In this document: positions 44,230 to 52,145 of the stretch, piece after piece
Layout: each line of letters starts with the position of its first letter
Position numbering within the stretch: position 1 is the stretch's first letter
From: JAVJSU01 sp040219275
Lineage (GTDB): Bacteria; Chloroflexota; Anaerolineae; Aggregatilineales; Phototrophicaceae
DNA: 64,000 nt
Assembly (NCBI GenBank): GCA_040219275.1
Contig: JAVJSU010000043.1
Location: 1-64,000 of the forward strand
Reading direction: 5' to 3'
Notes under the pieces: model-generated
The model's database searches: none
What the model saw: only the letters and a program-made list of their open reading frames with translations
Told to the model about the DNA's origin: nothing
Program-made: the position numbers and the translations under genes

Positions 44230-44769
44230 ATGTTTTTTAGCTCATGGGAAGATATTCTAAGAGTCGTCATCGTCGGCACATTAGCTTACATCGCGCTCAT
44301 CTTTTTGCTCCGCATTTCCGGCAAACGCACCCTCTCCAAGATGAACGCCTTCGATTTCATCGTCACGGTGGCGTTGGGGTCTACTTTAGCGACAGTTTTA
44401 CTCTCAGAGGAGGTTGCCTTGTTGGAAGGGGTGACCGCATTCGGGATGCTCATCTTCTTACAATTTAGCATCACATGGCTACAGGTACGCTCGGAACGCT
44501 TTCAAGACCTCATCAAAGCCGAACCGAGTCTGCTCTATTATCAGGGGCGCTATATCGACTCAACCATGAAGCATCAGCGCGTCACCCGTGAGGAAATCCA
44601 CGCCGCCATGCGCGACTCCGGTATGTCCACAGAAGAAGGGGCAAGCGCCGTAATTTTAGAAACGGACGGCTCATTCACCGTCATTCGCCACACCGACGCG
44701 GAAGAATTCACCACCCTAGAATATGTCCACAATTATCCGGGCGCGGTGCAAACCGATACGAATAACTGA
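44230..44769 (+). CDS. DUF421 (YetF/YcaP-like) membrane protein
   Basis: Three membrane helices and a cytosolic alpha-beta domain, as in DUF421. The family text is clear: LRISGKRTLSKMNAFDFIVT, VALGSTLATVLL, then a C-terminal domain with LLYYQGRYIDSTMKHQRVTR and EEIHAAMRDSG. The frame goes on 34 codons upstream to 44128. I choose ATG 44230 because family members begin close to SSWEDILRVV and the upstream part is unlike them. Function unknown, possibly envelope stress. Confidence 0.85.
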   Translation: MFFSSWEDILRVVIVGTLAYIALIFLLRISGKRTLSKMNAFDFIVTVALGSTLATVLLSEEVALLEGVTAFGMLIFLQFSITWLQVRSERFQDLIKAEPSLLYYQGRYIDSTMKHQRVTREEIHAAMRDSGMSTEEGASAVILETDGSFTVIRHTDAEEFTTLEYVHNYPGAVQTDTNN

Positions 44770-45117
44770 CGTTACGCAGAGTAACTATTAGGATGATGTT
44801 GGGCATAAAGTAGACGCTCAAACATGAGTAAGTCAGTTGGTCAGGTAATCAGTTTGTCAGAAAACACATACTGCCAACGTGCATTGACTGTTTTTACTGA
44901 TTTACTGAAGTACTGATTTACTGAAGTACTGACTCACTGAAATACTGACTCACTGAAATACTGCTTACAAGTTAACTATCCTGATTGATTATTTTTGCGT
45001 AACGTCCGTAACATCACTGAACAAATAACTTGCCACATCCCTAAATCATCTGTTACGATAATCCCATCGTACACAGAGTCCACAGCAATATTGGGTTAGT
45101 GGAACCCGGAAGGAGCA
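44770..45117. other. intergenic region with tandem repeat
   Basis: About 350 bases without a gene. It holds the 16-bp tandem array at 44895-44963 and, at 44829-44860, diverged units of similar TCAGT text in the opposite sense, so the two parts could fold into one large hairpin. Confidence 0.6.
44895..44963 (+). repeat. 16-bp tandem repeat, 4.3 units
   Basis: Two units of TACTGATTTACTGAAG followed by two units of TACTGACTCACTGAAA and a 5-base start of a fifth. Each pair is identical inside. Confidence 0.95.
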
Positions 45118-46131
45118 ATGACACGTGCAATTCTTACCTGTTCAGAGCATTTTACAGAACTCGCCCTCAACGAACTCCGCCGTTATCACCCGCAATTAAC
45201 CGTCCTTAATCAGCTTTCCCCGCAACACATCTTTATCGAGAATCGTGGCAGTTTCGACGATTTGACGCGTCCGTGGCGACACAAACTTCCCGTCTATCTG
45301 CACCATTTATTTCCTGTACATTATCAATCCGCGCTAGAAGGCACATTGCAGGATTTACCCGGACTGCGCCGCTCCGCCCGCCAACTCATCCGGCGTGATG
45401 TTACCGTGCAAGCGCGCATCACCGGCACGCACCTCCTGCCCTATGATGCCCGCCAGATCGAAGCCGCGCTCTCACGCAAAAAATCCCGCGCCTCGCCAAA
45501 AATCACACCGGATGCACGGATGCTTTCCGTCTTAACCGTTTCCCACGCAGACTCCGTTTGCGTCTATCTCGGCGTGTCGTGGGCGAACCAGAATATTTCC
45601 CCCTACCTGCGCGGAGTCCAACCCTTTAGCGAGCATCTGCCCAACCGCGCTGGCTTCAAACTACTAGAAGCATTACGCGCCTTTCACATCCCCATTTCAA
45701 CCGGCATGGAAGTCCTTGATCTCGGAGCCGCGCCCGGTGCATGGACGTTGATTTTCGTCGATCACGGCGCATGTGTGACCGCCGTCGCGCCCAGAGCCAT
45801 GTATCCGTGGCTGATGGACTCGCCGCAGGTGCGTTATTTTCCGCTTACCGCAGAGGATTATCTCGCAAAATGTGACCGGACGTTTGACCTCATCACCAAC
45901 GATATGATCCTCGACGCGCAGGATTCCGCCCGCCTCATGGTCGATTATGCGTCCCGCCTCCGCACAGACGGACGCGCCATCATGACACTCAAGCTCCGCC
46001 AGCACAATCGCCGCACCGTCACCGACCACGCGCTCCGCATCCTCCGACAGGCATACGATATTATTCATATGCGTCAACTCGTGCATAATCAAAAAGAAGT
46101 CACACTGTTTTTGCGGCGAAAGTGTAGGTAA
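45118..46131 (+). CDS. FtsJ/RlmM-type RNA 2'-O-methyltransferase
   Basis: N-terminal THUMP-like part (residues 1-165) and an FtsJ Rossmann domain. The K-D-K-E catalytic set can be placed: Lys in NRAGFKLLEA, Asp in DLITNDMILD, Lys in IMTLKLRQ and Glu in QKEVTLFLRR. The SAM loop is VLDLGAAPGAWT. This pattern matches RlmM, which methylates a cytidine of 23S rRNA. GGAAGGAG precedes the ATG. Likely target is rRNA; the specific base cannot be told. Confidence 0.85.
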   Translation: MTRAILTCSEHFTELALNELRRYHPQLTVLNQLSPQHIFIENRGSFDDLTRPWRHKLPVYLHHLFPVHYQSALEGTLQDLPGLRRSARQLIRRDVTVQARITGTHLLPYDARQIEAALSRKKSRASPKITPDARMLSVLTVSHADSVCVYLGVSWANQNISPYLRGVQPFSEHLPNRAGFKLLEALRAFHIPISTGMEVLDLGAAPGAWTLIFVDHGACVTAVAPRAMYPWLMDSPQVRYFPLTAEDYLAKCDRTFDLITNDMILDAQDSARLMVDYASRLRTDGRAIMTLKLRQHNRRTVTDHALRILRQAYDIIHMRQLVHNQKEVTLFLRRKCR

Positions 46132-46148
46132 GGGGAAAATAGCGGTTT

Positions 46149-46187
46149 ATTCCGGTCAGATCAAAGCCATCTGACCGGAATTTCTTG
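46149..46187 (+). terminator. terminator hairpin
   Basis: ATTCCGGTCAGAT and ATCTGACCGGAAT form a perfect 13-bp stem around seven bases, followed by TTCTT. It is shared by the convergent genes on both sides. Confidence 0.7.
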
Positions 46188-46202
46188 GCTTTATAAAGTT
46201 AT

Positions 46203-47126
46203 TTATTCTGTCGTTGGTAGACTCGCGGTAGCGGCTTCAAGTTGAGCCTGATCCCACTCACCATAAGTTTGATTTGAACCTTCTACTTTCCATTCGGTAC
46301 GTCCATTACGCGACGAACCTGCGACAATGGTTGCGGCTGTACTGGGGCTGGAAAACTTAACGTCGGCATTCAGTAACCAATAGGCAGAATCAGGTGCATC
46401 AACCAATAATCCTTTATCAAATAGGTCTTTGCGCTTGTCCCGATAGGATTGTGCAAGTGAGGCAGTTTCCTCAATCCGCACCGTAGACCCTTTCAGAACA
46501 AGAAAATCATTTTCTGTTAACCGCGCCTTCGCATTAGTTCCGCCGTAAGTCATTTGAAAGAGAGGCGACAATGATTTGGTTGTTGTTGTTAAAATAGTTT
46601 CTAGTTCATCTCGTTTCTCCACAACCGAAGTCGTAAATGAAAAGCCGAGAAGAGGAAATAACATCAGTAGTTTTTCAAGAAAAGAATCCATATCAGCGCG
46701 ATCTGATTCAGGTAAGGGTGTGGGTTCAGGACTTGTTCCATTAGCAACGTCTGAATTTTTTGCCTCGTTAGCTATTTTAATCAGTTTTGCCTCTAAATAT
46801 CGTACGTGCGCTTTAGTCAAATTTTCATCTTTACTAGTGACAACAACTGTATTTACCCAGAAATCCTTTTTGTCATCGCCTGCATGATACCGTAAACGTT
46901 CGACAATATTATCACTTTCACCAACGTAAATTTTTGCGGGTATGTCATCTGAAACGAGCACATACAAACCTGTACGTTCTAATTCAGGTCTACGCAATAA
47001 AGTGGCTAAATGCGTAGTACGAGGTGCAACAGTAATTCTGCCTGTCCAGTTGAATATCTCTGCCGTGAGAATGCCTTTAGTAGATCCATCAGCAAGAAAG
47101 ATTTTTACAGTCGCCGCTTCTGCCAT
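46203..47126 (-). CDS. GIY-YIG nuclease domain with DUF4357
   Basis: Residues 50-120 form a GIY-YIG nuclease fold: GLYVLVSDDIPAKIYVGESD, NIVERLRYH, then the helix with YLEAKLIKIA. Residues 195-295 match DUF4357, with ARLTENDFLVLKGSTVRI, RDLF-like KRKDLFDKG and FSSPSTAATIVAGSSRNG. This pairing is known from GIY-YIG proteins near restriction and other accessory genes. A DNA end-processing or defence role is possible. No partner gene is next to it. Confidence 0.85.
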   Translation of the reverse strand: MAEAATVKIFLADGSTKGILTAEIFNWTGRITVAPRTTHLATLLRRPELERTGLYVLVSDDIPAKIYVGESDNIVERLRYHAGDDKKDFWVNTVVVTSKDENLTKAHVRYLEAKLIKIANEAKNSDVANGTSPEPTPLPESDRADMDSFLEKLLMLFPLLGFSFTTSVVEKRDELETILTTTTKSLSPLFQMTYGGTNAKARLTENDFLVLKGSTVRIEETASLAQSYRDKRKDLFDKGLLVDAPDSAYWLLNADVKFSSPSTAATIVAGSSRNGRTEWKVEGSNQTYGEWDQAQLEAATASLPTTE

Positions 47127-47192
47127 GTCAACTCCCTTTTCTCTAAGTAACTTCTATTTTACTTCAAGCATCGCTATTGGGAGTCTTAATGG

Positions 47193-47222
47193 TTTTTTCT
47201 CTGCGCCTTTGTGTTACGCTTT
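47193..47222 (+). repeat. CTCTGTG-type dispersed repeat, copy 3
   Basis: TTTTTTCTCTGCGCCTTTGT with TACGCTTT after it, 7 bases from the stop of the hydantoinase B gene at 47230. Confidence 0.6.
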
Positions 47223-47229
47223 TTATCGG

Positions 47230-48798
47230 CTACTCGTCAGCCTTACCCCAGCCACCGCCACCGGGAGTCTTAATCGTCAGCCGATCCCCGACATTCACCT
47301 GCGCTGTATATTTCCCGCTCACAGTCGCCGTCTGTCCATCTTTCGTCAACACATTTTCTCCGCGTGCGCCCGCGCCACCCTCGCGCAAACCATACGGCGC
47401 ATTCACCCGTCGCTCGGTGTTCAGCGTGACCGTCGCCGGAGACAAAAATTCATACTCCCGAATCACCCCATCGCCGCCCTGAAATTCGCCCGCACCGCCG
47501 GAATTCTCGCGCAGAGTATACGTCCAAACACGCAGAGGCAACGCATATTCCAGCGCCTCCACAGGTGTATTGAGCGTGTTCGTCATGTGGCTGTGTCGCC
47601 CGCCGATTCCGTCACCGAGCACGCCCGCGCCATGACCGCCCGCAATCGTCTCGTAATACACAAATTGCACCCCATTCACGAAGCCGCCTACGGTGATATT
47701 GTTCATCGTCCCCTGACTCGCCGACGGAATCGCATCCGGTAACGCCCCCGCCAGCGCACACAGCACCGCATCCACCACCCGCTGACCCGTCTCCGTATTG
47801 CCGACAGCCACCGCCGCCGGAAATTGTGGATCAAGCACGCTTCCCGCTTCGGTAATGACTTCCACCGGCGCGAAACAGCCCTCATTCACCGGAATATCCT
47901 CACTACTTAACAGACGCACACAATACCACGTCGCGGAGCGCACAATCGCCGAAACCGCGTTCACATTCCCCGCGACCTGTGGCGCACTCCCCGTAAAATC
48001 GACGGTCATTTTGTCGCCATCGACGCAGATTTTGACCCGAATCGGAATCTGAAATTCGCGCTGACCGTCGCCTTCCAGCGCATCCTCAAACGCATACTCG
48101 CCGTCAGGGATCGCACGGATTGCCGCTTCGGTCATCCGGCGTGAATAATCCATCAACGCCACCGCATGAGCCGCGACCCGTTCCGCGCCATGTTCGCCAA
48201 TCATCGCAATCAGCCGCTTTTCGCCCACGCGATGCGCCGCCAATTGTGCTGATAAATCACCGAGTCGTTCCTCCGGTGCGCGACTATTCGCCGTCAACAA
48301 CGCCAGCACACCCTCGTTCATCACGCCCGCTTGCATAATCTTGATCGGCGGGATAATCACCCCTTCCTGATACAATTCCGTGCTCAACGGCAACGACCCC
48401 GGCGACATCCCGCCCACGTCAGCATGATGCGCCCGCGACGCGACGAAATACGCCAATTCACCGTCCGCGAACACGGGCGAGAGCATCGTAATATCCGGCA
48501 GATGCGTCCCGCCGCGATACGGGTCATTCAGCACCACCACATCGCCCGCCACAAACGACTCGAAGGCACCAATCGCGGCTTGCGCGGACGCGGGCATACT
48601 CCCCAGATGCACGGGGATATGTGCCGCCTGAGCCACCATCCGCGCTGACGAATCGAACACGGCGCAACTAAAATCCAGCCGTTCGCGGATATTGGGGCTA
48701 AACGCCGCGCGTTGCAGAGTCACGCCCATTTCTTCCGCAACGGCGGCGAACAAACTCCGAAATACAGCCAGTGAAATAGCGTCTACCTGTGCGGACAT
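47230..48798 (-). CDS. hyuB: hydantoinase B/oxoprolinase-family protein
   Basis: The beta subunit of ATP-dependent N-methylhydantoinase or 5-oxoprolinase-like enzymes, 522 residues. Recognisable text: AAFSPNIRERLDFSCAVFD, HIPVHLGSMPASAQAA, VLNDPYRGGTHLPDITM and the end GAGARGENVLTKDG. The alpha subunit (HyuA), which works with it, is not adjacent, so it may be supplied elsewhere. A related two-part enzyme is acetone carboxylase. Confidence 0.9.
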   Translation of the reverse strand: MSAQVDAISLAVFRSLFAAVAEEMGVTLQRAAFSPNIRERLDFSCAVFDSSARMVAQAAHIPVHLGSMPASAQAAIGAFESFVAGDVVVLNDPYRGGTHLPDITMLSPVFADGELAYFVASRAHHADVGGMSPGSLPLSTELYQEGVIIPPIKIMQAGVMNEGVLALLTANSRAPEERLGDLSAQLAAHRVGEKRLIAMIGEHGAERVAAHAVALMDYSRRMTEAAIRAIPDGEYAFEDALEGDGQREFQIPIRVKICVDGDKMTVDFTGSAPQVAGNVNAVSAIVRSATWYCVRLLSSEDIPVNEGCFAPVEVITEAGSVLDPQFPAAVAVGNTETGQRVVDAVLCALAGALPDAIPSASQGTMNNITVGGFVNGVQFVYYETIAGGHGAGVLGDGIGGRHSHMTNTLNTPVEALEYALPLRVWTYTLRENSGGAGEFQGGDGVIREYEFLSPATVTLNTERRVNAPYGLREGGAGARGENVLTKDGQTATVSGKYTAQVNVGDRLTIKTPGGGGWGKADE

Positions 48799-48817
48799 AA
48801 TGTGCCTAAACCTGTGC

Positions 48818-48823
48818 TAAACT
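48818..48823 (+). promoter_or_regulatory. -10 box (TAAACT)
   Basis: TGTGCTAAACT: a TG-extended -10 box 72 bases before the gene at 48896. Confidence 0.35.
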
Positions 48824-48895
48824 TGAAATCATACGGCTGATTATGCCAGAGGTTGCATGATGGTCGCCACCCAATAAATAAGGTAAGAATCGAAA

Positions 48896-49285
48896 ATGGT
48901 TTTTGAAACCAAATGGGATGAAGCAAATGAACGCATTGACACAACACTGCGATCAGGCTTTCAAACACCCATCACATCCACCCAAACCGTGCATGTTATG
49001 GAAATAGTTCTGAACGCTATCCAGAGCACAGTAGGACAACGACTGTTCGAGGGATTGTCACAAATCAGCATTGGTGAAACGAGCCTGACGTTAACGTTTC
49101 GATTTTCCATCAATAAAGGGCATATTGAACGGGTTGAAGCGCAAATTCAACGGAAAGAATTAGTCTATCATCGCGGAAATTTCATGATGTTTGTGTTTGC
49201 GCGAGTTGACGAAGTGTATCCATTGGACGATACCTTACCCTCCGGTTTTCAGCAGAATCTCGACATGCCGTTGTATATCAAGTAG
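48896..49285 (+). CDS. unrecognised 129-residue protein
   Basis: No family recognised. A soluble protein of mixed alpha-beta composition with the text IVLNAIQSTVGQRLFEGLSQ, ISIGETSLTLTFRFSINKGH and LVYHRGNFMMFVFARVDEVY. No signal peptide or membrane segment. The ATG has AAGGTAAG upstream. The DUF433 gene follows after 65 bases. Confidence 0.6.
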   Translation: MVFETKWDEANERIDTTLRSGFQTPITSTQTVHVMEIVLNAIQSTVGQRLFEGLSQISIGETSLTLTFRFSINKGHIERVEAQIQRKELVYHRGNFMMFVFARVDEVYPLDDTLPSGFQQNLDMPLYIK

Positions 49286-49316
49286 ATGATTAACTTTGCT
49301 GTCACAGCGCATGTGC

Positions 49317-49322
49317 TAAACT
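49317..49322 (+). promoter_or_regulatory. -10 box (TAAACT)
   Basis: TGTGCTAAACT again, 28 bases before the DUF433 gene, with a palindrome GCTGTCACAGC just upstream at 49298-49308. Confidence 0.4.
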
Positions 49323-49350
49323 AAGCTGAAATGTAATGTGAGGTCCGCCA

Positions 49351-49686
49351 ATGGACGCAACGCCAACCTTAACCATCCCCTTAAGAACCGATGACGACGG
49401 CACAATCCGCATTGGCAAAACCCGCGTCATTCTTGATCTTGTCATCCATGCTTTTCGGGAAGGCGCAACGCCGGAGACCATCGTTGAGCGTTACTCCGCC
49501 TTAGATTTATCGGATGTCTATTTGGTGCTCGGCTACTATCTACAGCGCCGTGACGAGGTGGATGCCTATATTCGTCAGCGTGAAGCCGAAGCGGAGACAA
49601 TCCGTGAAAAGTTGGAGCAAGAATTTCCATCTACAGGCATCCGTGAACGCTTACTTGCCCGCCAGAAGTCAAATCGTGAATCATGA
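49351..49686 (+). CDS. DUF433 antitoxin-like protein
   Basis: DUF433 core: GTIRIGKTRVILDLVIHAFR then EGATPETIVERYSALDLSDV and YLVLGYYLQRRDEVDAYI. This is the VapB-like partner that usually stands directly before a DUF5615 PIN-type toxin. Here no toxin follows: the space after it is on the other strand, taken by XisI. The C-terminal helix is rich in Glu and Arg. It may be an orphan antitoxin or act with a toxin elsewhere. Confidence 0.85.
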   Translation: MDATPTLTIPLRTDDDGTIRIGKTRVILDLVIHAFREGATPETIVERYSALDLSDVYLVLGYYLQRRDEVDAYIRQREAEAETIREKLEQEFPSTGIRERLLARQKSNRES

Positions 49687-49700
49687 TGCGGTTTGCGGCA

Positions 49701-50003
49701 CTACGCCACAACACTTGTATCCAGATACGCGAGCACGACTTGTTCTTCAGGAATACCGCGCCCTTTAAGCGCATCCACCAATAACTTATTATTGTGGTCA
49801 AGCTCAATGATAATTTTGTCGTCCTGTACACGCGCTACCAGAACCGTCCCGATGATACGTTTTCCGCGCACATTGGCAATATCCACAACGGTATAGAGGC
49901 TCTCCGCCTCATTTTCGGTCAGGTAGCTGTAAGCATTCAATCCCTCACCTGCATATTTACCCATCTCTTCAATCAAAACATGCTTTAAAGTTCCGGTATC
50001 CAT
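49701..50003 (-). CDS. xisI: XisI-like protein
   Basis: Homologue of XisI, first described as a factor controlling excision of the fdxN element in Anabaena. Typical text: a first helix of the LIEEMGKYAGEG kind, YLTENEAESLYTVVDIANVR, GKRIIGTVLVARVQDDKIII and GIPEEQVVLAYLD. AGAGGAG lies 8 bases before the ATG. It overlaps the end of xisH by 19 bases, so the two are co-translated. Such pairs occur widely in genomes without fdxN elements, so their job here is open. Confidence 0.9.
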   Translation of the reverse strand: MDTGTLKHVLIEEMGKYAGEGLNAYSYLTENEAESLYTVVDIANVRGKRIIGTVLVARVQDDKIIIELDHNNKLLVDALKGRGIPEEQVVLAYLDTSVVA

Positions 50004-50404
50004 TTGACAATCTCCTCTTTCACAGGATCAAAAATAAGAAGCGGAATAGCGTAGCGGGTCATCATCTCTTGTCCGAGAACATGTTGAATAATGCCCTTAT
50101 AGACGTTCTCAGGAAGCGCGATATAGAGAGGTAGTTCAATGGACAAGTAATCCAGTGCTATCCGATACATCAAATATTGACCTAACAATTCCATTAATTC
50201 GTGGACAGGTGATCGTTCTAAACCTTTAACTTCAATAAGCGCAAGTTGGTCATCATACCGTTGCGCTTTGATGTCTATATACAAACGGCGGTTAGTATCA
50301 TCATACTTACCAACCGAGATGTATACCTGTTCTTTGATAATAGACCAACCTGCTTTTTGCAAACATCTCAGAACAACAGGATGATAACGATCTTCATTTG
50401 GCAT
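49985..50404 (-). CDS. xisH: XisH-like nuclease-fold protein
   Basis: Homologue of XisH. The fold is of the PD-(D/E)xK nuclease type: Asp44 in LYIDIKAQRY and Glu58-x-Lys60 in LALIEVKGL. DRYHPVVLRCLQKAGW at the start and LGQYLMYRIAL in the middle are family text. First gene of the xisHI operon. Two palindromes with the core TTTGCAAA lie upstream at 50458-50471 and 50521-50530. Whether it cuts DNA is unknown. Confidence 0.9.
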   Translation of the reverse strand: MPNEDRYHPVVLRCLQKAGWSIIKEQVYISVGKYDDTNRRLYIDIKAQRYDDQLALIEVKGLERSPVHELMELLGQYLMYRIALDYLSIELPLYIALPENVYKGIIQHVLGQEMMTRYAIPLLIFDPVKEEIVKWIPEL

Positions 50405-50899
50405 TGTGTCTCACAAAGTTTGCGCTGATCTACTTAAATTATAGGCGTAAATCTAACCTCTTTGCAAAGAGCGATATTCTTGTATTATGCTTTTCAATTC
50501 TAAGCACATATTACCCCTCTGTTTGCAAACTCTAACCACACGATACGAACAAGTGTGCTAAAATAACGGGTCAGTCAACCATCCAAATATAAGCCTTCTC
50601 AGCACTCGGAACTATCCCTTTTCCACCACCACACAATGACACTGTTGGCAGAAAAAAAATAAATTCACTTTGTTGGCACTTTATCCCCACTTTTTCCCGT
50701 AACTCAGCCACCGCGCCTTGGCAGTCTGCCATCAAAATGCCATACTCAGCCAACACCTATTAACTAAAAACTTATCACCAACAACTGCCTACTTAATAGT
50801 TTAATGTCTGCTAAATTTAGAGTTTCACGCTTGCAATCTTCCTCGCTGAATTGTATATTTATGATGAGGATAAGCATTATTTAGGTTAGCAGGCAATTT
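50405..50899. other. intergenic region between xisH and the DtxR gene
   Basis: Contains two perfect palindromes with the core TTTGCAAA (50458-50471 and 50521-50530) that could regulate xisHI, a -10 box TAAAAT at 50559-50564 with no plus-strand gene nearby, and TTAGGTTAG close to the DtxR start. A 61-codon minus-strand frame (50571-50756) is not convincing. Confidence 0.6.
50458..50471. promoter_or_regulatory. palindromic operator candidate for xisHI
   Basis: CTCTTTGCAAAGAG is a perfect 14-base palindrome about 54 bases upstream of xisH. A second, GTTTGCAAAC, lies at 50521-50530 with the same core. Confidence 0.45.
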
Positions 50900-51583
50900 A
50901 TGAGCGTAAGCACCGCAATGCAAGAATATCTGGCGGAAACCTACCGTCTCGCACATCAGCAGAAGGAGAGTCCCTACGTGTCGACCTCCGCGCTGGCTGA
51001 TGTGATGGGCGTGTCTGCCCCGGCGGTCACGCGCATGGTGCAACGCCTCAAAGATGCGGGCTATCTGGAACACGAACCCTATCAGGGCATCTTCCTCACC
51101 CCTAACGGCGAACGCGAAGCCCTCATGAACATTCGTCGTCATCGGCTGGTCGAGCGTTTTCTGGTGGATGTGATGCAGTTCGGCTGGCATGAAGTCCATC
51201 AGGCGGCGGATGAGCTTGGCGCGGCGGTCAGCAATGTCGTCGTTGAACGGATGGAAACAATGGCGGGATTTCCGCGTCGTTGCCCGCACGGTGAACCCAT
51301 CCCCACCAGAGACGGAATCATGCCGGATGTGGTGGATTATTCCCTCAACGAAGTCGAAGAGGGCGAAGAGTGGATCGTCAGTCGTGCCAATTCTCACGAC
51401 GAAGACAAGCTCAAATATCTCAACCAACTCGGTCTAAAAACCGGCGCGAAATTCACCCTCATCGAGCGTGCGCCCTTCAAAGGACCGATCAAGCTCAAAG
51501 TCGGCGAGGAGACGCATTTCATCGGTCATGAACTCGCTGGAATCTTACGCGTCTGCACCCAACAAGAATTCGATCTCGTCTAA
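50900..51583 (+). CDS. DtxR-family metal-dependent regulator
   Basis: Iron- or manganese-sensing repressor of the DtxR/IdeR/MntR family. Residues 1-70 form the winged helix (SALADVMGVSAPAVTRMVQR), 70-140 the metal-binding dimer domain (RRHRLVERFLVDVM, with CPHGEPIP after it), and 150-227 the SH3-like FeoA domain. Full length (227). The -10/-35 region holds TTAGGTTAG at 50881-50889, a half-site of the IdeR box, so autoregulation is possible. It might control the Fes-like esterase and FepC-like ATPase in this window (inference). Confidence 0.9.
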   Translation: MSVSTAMQEYLAETYRLAHQQKESPYVSTSALADVMGVSAPAVTRMVQRLKDAGYLEHEPYQGIFLTPNGEREALMNIRRHRLVERFLVDVMQFGWHEVHQAADELGAAVSNVVVERMETMAGFPRRCPHGEPIPTRDGIMPDVVDYSLNEVEEGEEWIVSRANSHDEDKLKYLNQLGLKTGAKFTLIERAPFKGPIKLKVGEETHFIGHELAGILRVCTQQEFDLV

Positions 51584-51608
51584 AACTCGTATTTTTTAGG
51601 GGTGCAAT

Positions 51609-51665
51609 AAGTCCCCCCATACGAAGTGTGAGGAACTGCTGTTCGCGAGATTATAGAGGGGGATT
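51609..51665 (+). repeat. 57-bp repeat with inverted ends, copy 2
   Basis: Inverse copy of the element at 35246-35304; the piece 51641-51662 is exact. It fills the gap between the DtxR stop and the DUF423 stop at 51666, which it touches. Confidence 0.7.
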
Positions 51666-52061
51666 TTAATCCTTTACATCCATCGTCCAGCCCGCATAAC
51701 CGAGCAAGCCCCAGCCCACCAGCAAACACGCGCCACCAATCGGGGCAATCGCACCCATGAAGCGCAGGTCAAGAATAGCCAGAATGTATAAACTTCCAGA
51801 GAAAATCACCGTCCCCGCGACGAAAAAATAACCCGCCCGCATCAACAGCGTTGAGGCGAACTTTCCCGACGAGAGCATCCACGCCACAGCCAGCAACGCC
51901 AGCGCATGAACCATCTGATACTCACTCGCCGTCTGGAATGTCCCTTCCCGTCCGTTTTCCACCAATATGGATTCCAGCCCATGCGCGCCGAACGCACCGA
52001 GCGCAACACCCGTGAAGCCCAACACCGCCCCGATGAGGATAAATTGTCGTACCGTTTTCAT
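51666..52061 (-). CDS. DUF423 (YgdD/TMEM256) membrane protein
   Basis: A 131-residue protein with four membrane helices, family text ALGAFGAHGLESIL, YQMVHALALLAVAWML, SGSLYILAIL and MGAIAPIGGACLLVGWGLL. Function unknown although widespread. Immediately convergent with the DtxR gene, the repeat copy between them. Confidence 0.9.
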   Translation of the reverse strand: MKTVRQFILIGAVLGFTGVALGAFGAHGLESILVENGREGTFQTASEYQMVHALALLAVAWMLSSGKFASTLLMRAGYFFVAGTVIFSGSLYILAILDLRFMGAIAPIGGACLLVGWGLLGYAGWTMDVKD

Positions 52062-52145
52062 GCTAAATGGTCTTTCACTAAGTCGTCAAAGTCATTTGTG
52101 AATTATCGAACCATTCAGCATGATTGTTCAAGGGGAGATAACCAA

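Noticed and set aside
44895..44963. CRISPR array
   Set aside because: The 16-bp units are adjacent without spacers and no cas genes exist in the window.
49514..49768. Plus-strand frame after DUF433 as a possible toxin
   Set aside because: It runs across the DUF433 gene and over xisI in the wrong frame, and has no PIN-like residues.
50571..50756. 61-codon minus-strand frame between xisH and DtxR
   Set aside because: No convincing start or family; left as non-coding.
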